A DNA stretch of 64,000 nucleotides from Mucilaginibacter sp. (GCA_030445275.1 JAUCSE010000001.1:1-64000), one strand, 5' to 3'; positions 35,063-44,198 are shown, numbered from the stretch's first letter. The notes: generated by a model not told the origin, from the letters alone. Numbers and translations: made by a program.

Positions 35063-36340
35063 ATGAAATTCATTCTATCATTATACTTTCTATTAATAGT
35101 TCTTGTTAGTTGGCAACAAAATGAAAAAAAAGGCTTAACTCACGAATTGGTCAGAACAGAAACAGACGAAATTTATAATAAATTGGTGAAAATCAGAAGA
35201 GATTTTCATGCAAACCCTGAACTGGCAGGACATGAAAACCGAACCCAGGAAATCATAAAACAGTATTTGTTGAATTTAGGGTTTGAAGTTAAAGCAGACA
35301 TTTATGGGCATAGTATTGTAGGCATCTTAAATGGTGAAAAAAAGGGAAAGAAGATAGCTTGGCGGGCTGAGATGGATGCCTTACCAAATGATTTTCCTGA
35401 CGAGGTTGAGTTTAAATCGAAAGTAAAAGGAGTGCAGCATGGTTGTGGCCATGATGTACATTTAGCAATTGGACTGGGAATAGCGGAAATCCTGGCAAAA
35501 AATAAAGAATCCCTCAATGGAACCGTATATTTTATTTTTCAACCAGAAGAAGAGACCTTTGTTGGAGCAAAAAACATGATCGATTACGGCCTGTTTTCTA
35601 AAATACATCCTGATGAAATCTATGGTTTACATGTAACTGATTTGCCGGTAGATAAAATTATGGTTAAGCCAAATGAAATGTTTGCATATCAAAGGCGAAT
35701 AAGAATTGAATTCAAAAATGACTTATCCAAAGAAGACGCTAAAGTACTTACTCAAAAAATTCACAGTTCATTATCCCGTGCGCAAACTGGTAGTAAGCCA
35801 TGGGAGATACAACGTATAAGTGATCCTGAAATTGGATTGATGAATCCAAATACAATTTTTAAGGACTACTTAGTTATGGATAATAATTTTGCCATTTATT
35901 CAAAAAAAGGCAAACTTTTTTTAGAAGCGTACTTATACGAAACAGGTCAATCGAATCTCGAAAAAATAATACCTAAAGTTGAACACGTAATTGAGGAAGA
36001 AGGTTACAAAGAAAAATTACTTAACATTTCATTTATACAGGAAAATCCAACAGTGGTTAACAATGATAAATTGACTAAAATAGCAATCAAAACGCTAAAC
36101 AAAATTTATGGGAATGGTTTAATGATGCCTGACTACGGACAGGTTCCTTACTTTAACGATGATTTCGCTTATTTTCAACAAAAGGTACCGGGAGTTTATT
36201 TCTTCTTAGGTGGTTCTAATGCCGAAAAAGGCATAGTAGCAATGAATCATGCGCCGAATTTTACTGTTGATGAAGAAAGTATAAGAATAGGTGTCAGGAG
36301 TTTTTCATCCCTGATTATTGAAAGGCTAAATAAAAAATAA
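35063..36340 (+). CDS. Secreted M20D-type amidohydrolase/peptidase
   Basis: 425 aa with a short signal sequence (MKFILSLYFLLIVLVSW). M20-family zinc motifs: RRDFHANPELAGHE near residue 47, AWRAEMDALP near 94, GCGHDVHLAI near 118, FQPEEETFVGA near 155, and a late FNDDFAYF and MNHAPNFTVDEE. Relatives cleave N-acyl amino acids, indole-amino acid conjugates or peptides; substrate unknown. It is visibly more AT-rich than its neighbours and flanked by repeats, which suggests recent acquisition. Confidence 0.85.
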   Translation: MKFILSLYFLLIVLVSWQQNEKKGLTHELVRTETDEIYNKLVKIRRDFHANPELAGHENRTQEIIKQYLLNLGFEVKADIYGHSIVGILNGEKKGKKIAWRAEMDALPNDFPDEVEFKSKVKGVQHGCGHDVHLAIGLGIAEILAKNKESLNGTVYFIFQPEEETFVGAKNMIDYGLFSKIHPDEIYGLHVTDLPVDKIMVKPNEMFAYQRRIRIEFKNDLSKEDAKVLTQKIHSSLSRAQTGSKPWEIQRISDPEIGLMNPNTIFKDYLVMDNNFAIYSKKGKLFLEAYLYETGQSNLEKIIPKVEHVIEEEGYKEKLLNISFIQENPTVVNNDKLTKIAIKTLNKIYGNGLMMPDYGQVPYFNDDFAYFQQKVPGVYFFLGGSNAEKGIVAMNHAPNFTVDEESIRIGVRSFSSLIIERLNKK

Positions 36341-36352
36341 AAGTTAGTTGCA

Positions 36353-36376
36353 GTCGCCCGGCTCCGGCCGGGTGAC
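36353..36376. repeat. Diverged REP hairpin matching the RAYT-linked REP
   Basis: GTCGCCCGGCTCCGGCCGGG plus TGAC matches 21 of 24 positions of the REP at 17067-17090 read in reverse. The three differences keep the stem paired (a T-A pair becomes C-G; the other change gives a T-G wobble). Confidence 0.75.
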
Positions 36377-36388
36377 AATACAAAACCA

Positions 36389-36658
36389 CGTCATTGCGAG
36401 GCACGAAGCAATCTCTATGCTGTACAGAGCAAATATTTAAGTAATAAACCTTTATTGTGGCCCCGCCTGTGTAGAGATTATTAACGTTGTGTTTGTTTTT
36501 ATTGGTATTAATGAGCTCCCTCTGGTCGGTTGTCTTCGTGCCTCGCAATGACGCGTGGAGAGAGAAGGTGCGAGCGATTGTGATCTGTCATGCTAAGCCC
36601 CGTCGAAGCATGGCGGGCTGGCCTCTGCGCACGGCCCTTCGACAAGCTCAGGGTGACA
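36389..36658. repeat. Two intergenic palindromic elements upstream of hemH
   Basis: 36389-36552 has ends CGTCATTGCGAGGCACGAAG and CTTCGTGCCTCGCAATGACG, with an interrupted right arm (an insertion of about 50 bp after GTGTAGAGATTA). 36586-36658 is an inverted copy of the TGTCACCCTGAGC...AGCATGACA element. With the REP at 36353 and the element at 36718 these fill the gap between the M20 gene and hemH. Confidence 0.75.
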
Positions 36659-36717
36659 GGCCTGGCTTTATCTTTTACCTTTAGAAGGCTCCGCAGCCAT
36701 CATTTATTTGTAATTTG

Positions 36718-36747
36718 TTCCCCCTTTAGGGGGTTAGGGGGCTAATA
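36718..36747. repeat. CCCCCTTTAGGGGG repeat upstream of hemH
   Basis: TTCCCCCTTTAGGGGG followed by TTAGGGGGCTAATA; the same element as at 5417-5447. The hemH -7-like box TATTTTTG (36753-36760) follows 5 bp later, so the repeat forms the upstream part of the promoter region. Confidence 0.7.
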
Positions 36748-36770
36748 TTTTTTATTTTTGCAGCTTAGTT

Positions 36771-37790
36771 ATGGGTAAAAAAGCAGTTTTATTGGTGAAT
36801 TTGGGTACGCCGGATAGCCCCTCAACGGCCGATGTACGTACTTATCTGAATGAGTTTTTGATGGATCCACGGGTTATTGATATTAACCCGATATCCCGGG
36901 CCCTGTTGGTGCGGGGCGTTATTACTCCGTTCAGAGCGCCAAAATCGGCCAAATTATACCAGGCCATTTGGGACGAGAAAACAGGCTCGCCATTGCTGCA
37001 TTACAGCTTGTTGCAACAGGAGGCCCTGAAACAGCGCCTGGGCGATGAGTATATTGTTGAATTGGCTATGCGCTATCAAAATCCATCTATCGAATCGGCA
37101 CTGAACCGCCTTAAAGATGCTTTGGTTGATGATATACAGGTAATACCGTTATTTCCACAATACGCATCGGCGAGTACTGGGTCGGTTTATGATAAGGTGA
37201 TGGAGCTAATCTCTAAATGGCCTACTAAGCCTACCATATCGTTTATCAATTCGTTTCATGATAACGAGGGGATGATAGCCACTTTTGCCGATAATGCGTT
37301 GAAATATGATCCTGCAAAGTATGATCATGTGTTGTTCAGCTTTCACGGTTTGCCGCAACGGCAACTGATTAAAGCCGACCATACCCAAAAGCACTGTTTA
37401 AAAGTGAATGATTGCTGCCAAACGCTTACTGAGGCCAATAAAAATTGCTATTCGGCACAATCGCACCATACCGCTAAACTGATCGCCGAAAAACTAAATA
37501 TCCCCAAAGAAGAATATACCATCTGCTTTCAATCGCGCCTGGGGAATGACCCATGGGTGCAACCCTATACCAGCGAGATTGTAGCTAAACTGGCCAAAGA
37601 TGGTAAAAAGAGCCTGCTGGTATTTTGCCCCGCCTTTGTAGCCGACTGCCTGGAAACCGTTTATGAAGTAACCACCGAATACGGTGATGAATTTAAAGCA
37701 CTCGGCGGCGAAAAGGTTCAGCTGGTTGAAAGCCTCAATGATTCGCCCATCTGGATTGATGCGTTGGAGAAAATGGTAAGGGAAGGTTAA
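36771..37790 (+). CDS. hemH: Ferrochelatase
   Basis: HemH inserts Fe(II) into protoporphyrin to form haem. 339 aa. LLVNLGTPDSPSTADVRTYLNEFLMDPRVI is the family N-terminus, the catalytic His is in FSFHGLPQRQL near residue 193 and Glu in the late VCPAFVADCLETVYE-like stretch (here FCPAFVADCLETVYE). The sequence KHCLKVNDCCQTLTEANKNC just after the catalytic His has four cysteines, more than most bacterial enzymes, and could hold an Fe-S cluster. Transcribed alone. Confidence 0.95.
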   Translation: MGKKAVLLVNLGTPDSPSTADVRTYLNEFLMDPRVIDINPISRALLVRGVITPFRAPKSAKLYQAIWDEKTGSPLLHYSLLQQEALKQRLGDEYIVELAMRYQNPSIESALNRLKDALVDDIQVIPLFPQYASASTGSVYDKVMELISKWPTKPTISFINSFHDNEGMIATFADNALKYDPAKYDHVLFSFHGLPQRQLIKADHTQKHCLKVNDCCQTLTEANKNCYSAQSHHTAKLIAEKLNIPKEEYTICFQSRLGNDPWVQPYTSEIVAKLAKDGKKSLLVFCPAFVADCLETVYEVTTEYGDEFKALGGEKVQLVESLNDSPIWIDALEKMVREG

Positions 37791-37848
37791 GGGAATTGTC
37801 TGAACCGGGATTGGTCAGATTGTAGGATTACCACGATTTTAAAAGCTT

Positions 37849-38056
37849 TGTCATGCTGAGCGCAGCGAAGCATCTATTCGTCGATTTGCATAGTTCGCAA
37901 ACAGATCCTTCACTGCGTTCAGGATGACAAAGTAGAAGGAGGCTCTCAGAAAAATATGTCATTTCGATCCGCCAATCGGCGGAGTGGCAATCGCGAACTT
38001 TACAGCGTGTATCTGCATAGTTCGCGGTTGCTTCGTCGTTCCTCCTCTCAATGACA
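37849..38056. repeat. Two adjacent palindromic elements after hemH
   Basis: 37849-37929 is TGTCATGCTGAGCGCAGCGA...CACTGCGTTCAGGATGACA. 37956-38056 is TGTCATTTCGATCC...CTCTCAATGACA. Both are non-coding and lie between the convergent hemH and pepP-like genes. Confidence 0.78.
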
Positions 38057-38067
38057 GCTGGGTGTAT

Positions 38068-39468
38068 TTACCCCCTCAACCCCTCAATTTCCTTCAAAGT
38101 CTTCGGTAAATATTTACCCAGCAAATGGCTGCCGGTGTCGGTTATTAACAAGTTATCCTCAATGCGGATACCGCCAAAATCACGGTAGGTTTGCAATACA
38201 TCATAATTGATAAAATCGGCATATTTCTTTTCGGCAGCCCAACGGTCAATCAGCTCGGGAATAATGTAGATACCAGGTTCAATGGTGAGCATATAACCAG
38301 CCTCCAGCTCGCGGCCCAAACGCAATGATTTCAGTCCGAATACAGTTTCTTTTTTCAGGGTATCGGTATAGCCCACGTATTGTTCGCCCAGATCTTCCAT
38401 ATCGTGGGTATCTATTCCCAGCATGTGCCCGAGGCCGCATTGAAAGAACATGGTATGCGCGCCAGCGGCAACAGCTTCGGCTGCATCGCCTTTCATCAGA
38501 TTAACCTGGGTAAGGCCCTCTACCAGTTTCTGGCAGGCGGCGAGGTGTATGTCCTTATACCTAACACCCGGTTTTAGCATGCTGATGGCATGGTTCATGG
38601 AGTTAAGCACCACTTCATATAATTCCTTTTGGCGATTGGTAAAGCTGCGCCCGACAGGGAAGGTACGGGTAAGGTCGCCGCCGTAATGCATGTCATTTTC
38701 GGCGCCAATGTCGCTCAGCACCATTTGACCATCCTGCAGGGTATCCCCGTAAAAATGGGTGTGCAGCGTTTGCCCATGTGGTGTTATAATAGCCCCATAA
38801 CCCAAACGGCCATTTGCTGTAAGGGCTACTTCGTTGGCTCTGGCTACCAGTTCATATGATTTAATACCGGGGCGGGTAGCTTTGATTACAGCCAGTTGCA
38901 TATCTATACTGATGTCAACAGCCTTTTCCATTTCGGCAACCTCCAAAGGTGTTTTTATGACCCGCTGCGCAATAACAGCTTTAATGAGTTTTAGCGATAC
39001 ATGCTCGGCCACATCCTGCAAGCTTACATTAAACCAGGTTGATAGCTTAATGCGGTTCTCGGGGCGGTATGGTGGTAAAATATGAACTTTGCGGCCGGCT
39101 ATCAAGGCTTTATGTACATAATGAATTATCTGGTCGTAGGGTTTGGTTTGGGTAACCCCAACTAGCGATGCCATTTCATGAACGGTAGGCAGGGTGCCTG
39201 TCCAGATAATATCATCCAGACTTAGTTCATTGCCGAATATCACCTCTTCGCCGGTATCGGTATCAATAATGGCGGCAAGGGACTGCACATCCAATCCGAA
39301 ATAATAAAGAAAAGTACTGTCCTGCCTGAAGGGGTAAGTATTGTCTTTATAGTTCATGCTGCTATCCTCGTTACCCAGTAGCAGGATAAGGCCGTCTTGA
39401 TCAATATTTTGTTTTAATATATTCCGGCGGTCGGTATAAACTTGTTTGTCAAAAAGCTGAAGTTTCAT
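38068..39468 (-). CDS. pepP: Xaa-Pro aminopeptidase (M24, aminopeptidase P family)
   Basis: 466 aa. The N-terminal creatinase/prolidase domain (NEDSSMNYKDNTYPFRQDSTFLYYFGLD) is followed by the pita-bread metal domain: metal Asp in LSDIGAENDMHYGGDLTRTFPVG, HMLGIDTHD with the metal His, EAGYMLTIEPGIYI and GGIRIEDNLLIT with the two metal Glu. It removes N-terminal residues before proline, in the cytoplasm. Single gene; a 219-bp AT-rich gap follows upstream of the carotenoid desaturase end, with nothing recognisable in it. Confidence 0.92.
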   Translation of the reverse strand: MKLQLFDKQVYTDRRNILKQNIDQDGLILLLGNEDSSMNYKDNTYPFRQDSTFLYYFGLDVQSLAAIIDTDTGEEVIFGNELSLDDIIWTGTLPTVHEMASLVGVTQTKPYDQIIHYVHKALIAGRKVHILPPYRPENRIKLSTWFNVSLQDVAEHVSLKLIKAVIAQRVIKTPLEVAEMEKAVDISIDMQLAVIKATRPGIKSYELVARANEVALTANGRLGYGAIITPHGQTLHTHFYGDTLQDGQMVLSDIGAENDMHYGGDLTRTFPVGRSFTNRQKELYEVVLNSMNHAISMLKPGVRYKDIHLAACQKLVEGLTQVNLMKGDAAEAVAAGAHTMFFQCGLGHMLGIDTHDMEDLGEQYVGYTDTLKKETVFGLKSLRLGRELEAGYMLTIEPGIYIIPELIDRWAAEKKYADFINYDVLQTYRDFGGIRIEDNLLITDTGSHLLGKYLPKTLKEIEGLRG

Positions 39469-39687
39469 AGTACAAATATATTTTTCTTTTAGATGATTTT
39501 TGGCTCACTGGTGGTATTTAGGATGTAATGGTGACAAAACTTTTTAAAGTTTAAAAAAGCTGAATTTTCCATACATTTTGCATCAATTTTAGCGTTTTTT
39601 TGATCAATTATCGGCAGTTTTTTATCATTTTATGCCCGGTTTTGAACAATTTTCACCGAAAATAAAATTTTAAAAAGTTTTAATGTT

Positions 39688-41166
39688 TCAATTAACAGGG
39701 AGGCCATCGCTCACAATTTTAGCCGATAACAAACAAAGCGGGATACCCCCACCCGGGTGCACACTTCCCCCGCAAAAGTAAAGATTTTTGATTTTAGACG
39801 ACCGGTTGGCATGCCTCAAAAACGCAGCGAACCGGCTGTTGGAACTGGTACCATAAAGTGAACCTTGGTAGGAGGATGTCCCACTTTCAATTCCTCGCGG
39901 ATCAAGAATGCTTTCGCAAGTGATCAGCTGACTGATATCCTCGCCCAGCAAGTTGCTCAGTTTTTTCAAAATGCTTTGGCGGGCGGTAGGTATCAGACTA
40001 TCCCAATCCTGCCCGGTATTAGCAGGCACATTAATCATGGTGAACCAGTTTTCGCATCCCTCAGGCGCATCATCAGGTTTGTATTTGGAACTGATGTTGA
40101 GGTAAATGGTTGGATCGTGATAAATATCCTTATCCTGCCAGATATGATCAAATTCGGCTTTATAATCAGCACTAAAGAAGATATTATGCAGATCAAGCTG
40201 AGCAAACCGCTTTTTGATACCCCAATAAAATATCAACGCCGAACTACTGCGCTCCTGGCTCAGTATTTTTTTCGGGAACAGCTGCGAATGCTGTTTTAGC
40301 AGCCTGTGATAAGTGAACCAGACATCCATATTAGATACGATGAGATCATCCGATATCACTTCACCTTTAACTTTGATCGCTTTGGCATTTCGTCCCTCCA
40401 AAACGATCTCATCTACCGGAGAATTATAGTGAAACTGAACCCCTAATGATTCTGCCAGTTTTACCAGGCTGGTAACAATGCTGTACATACCCCCTTCCGG
40501 GAAATAAGCGCCATAGTGTTGTTCCAGATGAGGTATTACATTGAGTGTGGCAGGTGCGGCGTAAGGATTGGAGCCATTATAGGTGGCATAGCGGTCATAA
40601 AACTGCACCATACGGGTATCCTTAAAAAAGCGCTCATTGGCGCGGTGCATATTGCGAAAGGCATCGATCTGCGGGAATTTTAAAATAGACCGTAAGGTTT
40701 CAAAATTTAAATAGGTACTGAGCCTGTGCAACGATTTCTCCAGGAAAACATGATTGGTGATGCTGTAAATAGTACTGCTGTTTTTCAGGTATTTTTTAAC
40801 AGCAGCTTCCGGTTCGCCCGTCTGTTGAGTGATCTCTTGGGTAAACTTGTCAGCATCGACATAGGCTGTTAGTTTGGTGCCGTCCTCATAAAAATATTGG
40901 CAAACCACATCCAATTTTTGATATCTGAAAAAATCGGCGGGATTTTTACCTGCGAGGGTGAACAGCTCGTCAACATATTGCGGCATGGTAAACAGGCTTG
41001 GCCCTGCATCAAACCTAAACCCGTCCTGTTCAAACTCAGACAGCTTACCGCCGGGATAATTATTAGCTTCAAAAACCTCAACCTGATAACCTTTTACCGC
41101 CAAACGGATAGCGGTTGCAATTCCGGCAATCCCGGCACCAATAATCAACGCTTTTTTGGCAGACAT
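39688..41166 (-). CDS. crtD: Carotenoid desaturase of the CrtI/CrtD family
   Basis: 492 aa from MSAKKALIIGAG. The frame to 41211 would run into a terminator hairpin. FAD-binding GAGIAGIATAIRLAVKGYQVEVFEANNYPGGKLSEF is at the N-terminus, with GPSLFTMP near residue 58 and the C-terminal FCGGSVHPGGGIPLCLLSAK motif of the phytoene-desaturase family. Bacteroidota proteins of this type are often 1-hydroxycarotenoid 3,4-desaturases, which act on the product of CruF. With cruF in the window and no phytoene synthase nearby I favour CrtD over CrtI, but the two cannot be separated with certainty here. Confidence 0.82.
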   Translation of the reverse strand: MSAKKALIIGAGIAGIATAIRLAVKGYQVEVFEANNYPGGKLSEFEQDGFRFDAGPSLFTMPQYVDELFTLAGKNPADFFRYQKLDVVCQYFYEDGTKLTAYVDADKFTQEITQQTGEPEAAVKKYLKNSSTIYSITNHVFLEKSLHRLSTYLNFETLRSILKFPQIDAFRNMHRANERFFKDTRMVQFYDRYATYNGSNPYAAPATLNVIPHLEQHYGAYFPEGGMYSIVTSLVKLAESLGVQFHYNSPVDEIVLEGRNAKAIKVKGEVISDDLIVSNMDVWFTYHRLLKQHSQLFPKKILSQERSSSALIFYWGIKKRFAQLDLHNIFFSADYKAEFDHIWQDKDIYHDPTIYLNISSKYKPDDAPEGCENWFTMINVPANTGQDWDSLIPTARQSILKKLSNLLGEDISQLITCESILDPRGIESGTSSYQGSLYGTSSNSRFAAFLRHANRSSKIKNLYFCGGSVHPGGGIPLCLLSAKIVSDGLPVN

Positions 41167-41192
41167 GAGGGTAAAGATAAAAGCTATTCCAC

Positions 41193-41226
41193 AAAAAAAG
41201 GGCAGAATCAATATGATTCTACCCCC
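41193..41226 (-). terminator. Terminator between PfpI-like gene and crtD
   Basis: On the minus strand GGGTAGAATC, loop, GATTCTGCCC then TTTTTTT. It ends 27 bp before the crtD start and probably stops readthrough from the upstream PfpI-like gene. Confidence 0.75.
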
Positions 41227-41325
41227 AGTTAGGTTGTTATACTGAGTTTATTAAATTAAAGAGGTATGCTTCGCAGCGTGCTCTTTTGTCAAATTCAGCG
41301 TAAAACCGCCTAACGTTTTATCCAT

Positions 41326-41390
41326 AGGAGACACATGTAATGTATCTCTACATGTGGTTATCGTAGAGACGCATCACATGCGTCTCTTTT
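41326..41390. repeat. Twin hairpins of GTAGAGACGCAT type
   Basis: GAGACACAT...ATGTATCTC (41324-41348) and AGAGACGCAT...ATGCGTCTCT (41365-41387) stand side by side just after the PfpI-like stop codon. The AGAGACGCAT word is a common palindromic repeat type. Confidence 0.6.
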
Positions 41391-41395
41391 TATGT

Positions 41396-41953
41396 CTACA
41401 TTTCATGATGGTGCACACCTTCGCCAATTTCCTCAATAACTTTACGGTTAAATGCATCCAGATCACTTGGCCGTCTGCTGGTCACCAGGCCATTATCGGT
41501 CACCACTTCCTGGTCAACCCAATCGGCACCGGCGTTTTTAAGGTCGGTTTGCAGGGATGGGTACGAGGTTAGGCGGCGACCCCTGATCAGTCCCGTTTCT
41601 ATCAGTAATTGTGGTCCGTGGCATATGGCTGCTACGGGTTTTCCTTCGTCTAAAAATGCCGATGTAAAGGCTACCGCTTCTTTATTCTGTCTTAATTTAT
41701 CGGGGTTTAATACACCGCCGGGTAATACCAGCGCGTCATAATCATCCGGACTAACTTCGCTCAACTGCTTATCTACATTGATCGTGATGCCCCAATTGGT
41801 TTTATCCCATGCTTTAATGGTGCCGCTTTTGGGCGATATCACATGAACGGTTGCTCCGGCTGCTTCCAGCGCTTGTTTAGGGCTTGTTAACTCTACCTGC
41901 TCAAATCCTTCTTCGGTAAGGATGGCCACTTTTCTGTTACTTAAACTTGCCAT
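41396..41953 (-). CDS. DJ-1/PfpI family protein (YhbO-like)
   Basis: 185 aa class I glutamine-amidotransferase-like fold. KVAILTEEGFEQVEL is at the N-terminus, the nucleophile elbow AAICHGPQLL is near residue 105, followed by GRRLTSYPSLQTDLKNAGADWVDQEVVTDNGLVTSRRP as in PfpI/YhbO proteins. These act in carbonyl-stress protection (glyoxalase or deglycase activity is debated) or as peptidases. Single gene. Confidence 0.88.
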   Translation of the reverse strand: MASLSNRKVAILTEEGFEQVELTSPKQALEAAGATVHVISPKSGTIKAWDKTNWGITINVDKQLSEVSPDDYDALVLPGGVLNPDKLRQNKEAVAFTSAFLDEGKPVAAICHGPQLLIETGLIRGRRLTSYPSLQTDLKNAGADWVDQEVVTDNGLVTSRRPSDLDAFNRKVIEEIGEGVHHHEM

Positions 41954-42256
41954 AATGAATAATAATTTAATTTTAAATTATAAAAATTAAGTTCTATAAT
42001 AGGTACAGGTGGAATGCCGGATGGTTTTAAGTATTTGAAAATAGGTAGTTAAAGGCTTGGTTTACAGGTTGCCCGGTAATTGATTTACGCGGTCTATGCC
42101 GCGTTGTAGGCTTTTAAAAAGTGTCATACTGAACGCAGTGAAGCATCTATTCTACTACATGCAGGTTTGTGAATAGATCCTTCGTCCCTCAGGATGACAG
42201 GATAGAGAAGGGTAATGATGTTTTTAATTTATAACAGCGTTAAAAACTTTTTACCC
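41954..42256. other. Intergenic region with one repeat
   Basis: The 303-bp gap contains the TGTCATACTGAACGCAGTGA...CTCAGGATGACA palindromic element at 42122-42199. I see nothing else beyond a likely promoter for the PfpI-like gene. Confidence 0.6.
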
Positions 42257-43162
42257 CTACTTTTTGCCCCCAATGTGCCCCAACGCAAAATTGATAAAAT
42301 TACTCGTTAGCCCATAATCCTCGGTTCCTTTTCTTCTGATGAAAAAGAAGTCGCGGGTGATTTTTAAACCTTCGATAGGCACTTCTACCAGTTCACCTTC
42401 GGCCAGTTGACGAATGATGGATGGGCGGGGCATAAAGCCCAGGCATTGATCGGCCAGCAAAAAGTTTTTCAGGGCCTCGGTACCGCCAAGCCTGATCTTT
42501 ACCGATAGATCGGCCGGTTTAATGTGCAATGCTGATAACGACTTTAATACCGCATTCAGCGTACCCGAACCGCGCTCGCGCACGGCCAGCGGCGTTTTAA
42601 CCAGTTGTTTTAGTGTAAGTGATTTACCCGCCAGCGGACTTTTTGCCGAGCATACCGGGATCACTTCATCGCTCATAAAAGGCTTGTAGCTTACGGTGGT
42701 CAATTTATTATCCACCTCGATAATGCCGATATCCACCTCGTGGTTGAGCAGGGCATTCAAGATATATTCGGAATTACGGTTTACCAGCTGCACATCAACG
42801 TTAGCGTATTCGCGCTGAAAGCCAGAGAGTATAGATGGTAAAATATATAAAGCGATGGTAGTACTGGCCCCTAGCCGTAAATGCCCAGCCGCCTGCGACA
42901 GGTTGCTGTGCACCGACAGGTCATATTCAATCTTGCGCTCAATTTCGGTGGCCTGTTGCAGGTATTCGTTCAGTTTATTGCCCGCTTCGGTAAGCAGGAT
43001 GCTGTTGCCCTTGCGCTCAAAGAGGGGTACTTTATACTGATCTTCCAGCGCTTTAATGTGTTTGCTGATGGCCGGCTGTGTTACAAACAGCACCTGCGCC
43101 GCCTTGCTGAAACTCAAATTGGCGGCAACTTCCATAAAAACACGGTGAGCAAAGGATATCAT
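42257..43162 (-). CDS. LysR family transcriptional regulator
   Basis: 301 aa. The N-terminal winged HTH (FMEVAANLSFSKAAQVLFVTQPAISKHIKALEDQYKVPLFERKG) and a type 2 periplasmic-binding effector domain (about 90-295) are typical. The gene it controls is not obvious: it does not stand divergent from a metabolic gene but follows a secreted hypothetical gene by 12 bp on the same strand. The target may therefore be elsewhere. Confidence 0.92.
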   Translation of the reverse strand: MISFAHRVFMEVAANLSFSKAAQVLFVTQPAISKHIKALEDQYKVPLFERKGNSILLTEAGNKLNEYLQQATEIERKIEYDLSVHSNLSQAAGHLRLGASTTIALYILPSILSGFQREYANVDVQLVNRNSEYILNALLNHEVDIGIIEVDNKLTTVSYKPFMSDEVIPVCSAKSPLAGKSLTLKQLVKTPLAVRERGSGTLNAVLKSLSALHIKPADLSVKIRLGGTEALKNFLLADQCLGFMPRPSIIRQLAEGELVEVPIEGLKITRDFFFIRRKGTEDYGLTSNFINFALGHIGGKK

Positions 43163-43174
43163 TTGGCTAAGTTA

Positions 43175-43960
43175 TCATTTTACTTTTTCAAAAAACTTCC
43201 CGGTGAGTTTATAGGTGATAAATTTATGGGTCATTTTTCCGCTATAATCAACCAGGGGTGTTTGAATGGTTTTGACTGCTTTATTAAAATAGATACTCGG
43301 AAATTTATCCCAATCAACTATCGAAAGTAAATTGTATTCATAATATAGCCTGCTTAATACCGCGGTTGGTGTTTTTATCATTGGGACAGCGCCGTTTAAG
43401 GTTCCGTTTTCAATGGCAAAGGTTCGTATCCCTTGTCCGGCTCTGGTGGGCGAAAAAACCGCGTTATAGGTAGCCAGATAGTACGTTTTATTATTAGCCG
43501 CAAAAGTGTATATTTTAGGGTACCAATAAGCAAGCTTGCCGGGTGGATCCATTTTCAGAAGCGAATAAGTTTGCCCCTTAATTTTATATTGTAGTACATT
43601 ATCAAAGTCATACCCTCCCCCGGTCCCTAATTTGGTATCCCATGAATAGGCGCGAAACAAACCATCCTCTGAAGTGGATATAATCAGCAGTTCTTTTACT
43701 AAAGAAGTAAATTTTAGGCTGATGGTAAACGGATATTGCGCGGTGTAATATTTAAGCTTATATGCGAAAATACTGTTCATTTTTTTTAAGGAATCAATGG
43801 CTTTTCCTTCTTTTTTGTGCGCCCCATAATACTTTACCTTTTTAAATACCCTGAGCAAATCGTTTTCTATAGCCTGCGGTGTACTAATAACTTGCGCAAG
43901 CAAATTTGCCGGGATAAAGCAACAACACCAGAAAATAAAAACGAGCTTAACAACCTTCAT
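43175..43960 (-). CDS. Secreted hypothetical protein upstream of lysR
   Basis: 261 aa with a signal peptide (ending near NLLAQ). The mature part is beta-rich (SLKFTSLVKELLIISTSEDGLFRAYSWDTKLGTGGGYDF, KTYYLATYNAVFSPTRAGQGIRTFAIENG). I do not recognise a named domain. It lies 12 bp upstream of lysR and may be cotranscribed. Slightly AT-rich. Confidence 0.6.
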   Translation of the reverse strand: MKVVKLVFIFWCCCFIPANLLAQVISTPQAIENDLLRVFKKVKYYGAHKKEGKAIDSLKKMNSIFAYKLKYYTAQYPFTISLKFTSLVKELLIISTSEDGLFRAYSWDTKLGTGGGYDFDNVLQYKIKGQTYSLLKMDPPGKLAYWYPKIYTFAANNKTYYLATYNAVFSPTRAGQGIRTFAIENGTLNGAVPMIKTPTAVLSRLYYEYNLLSIVDWDKFPSIYFNKAVKTIQTPLVDYSGKMTHKFITYKLTGKFFEKVK

Positions 43961-44023
43961 TAATTACAAGTTAAATAAGGATAAAAATAGGGATAATCAA
44001 TCTGTTATACCTAAAAAATTAGA

Positions 44024-44118
44024 TGTCATTTCGAACGATAGTGAGAAATCTTATACTACCTGCAATATTCACCTCCTATGAGTATAAGATTTCTCCTCGT
44101 ACCTCGTTCGAAATGACA
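44024..44118. repeat. TGTCATTTCGAACGATAGTG palindromic element (intact copy)
   Basis: Arms TGTCATTTCGAACGATAGTG/AGAAATCTTATACT and AGTATAAGATTTCTCCTCGT/ACCTCGTTCGAAATGACA. It is the uninterrupted counterpart of the element at 49660-49809. Confidence 0.8.
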
Positions 44119-44140
44119 GATAGGGTTGATTAACATTAAA

Positions 44141-44174
44141 TAAAAATAGGGATGATCACTTGATCATCCCTATT
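44141..44174 (-). terminator. Terminator of asd
   Basis: AATAGGGATGATCA and TGATCATCCCTATT form a 14-bp stem with a 2-nt loop, followed on the minus strand by TTTTATTTA. 25 bp after the asd stop codon. Confidence 0.85.
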
Positions 44175-44198
44175 AAAATATTATTTGAATAATTAAAC

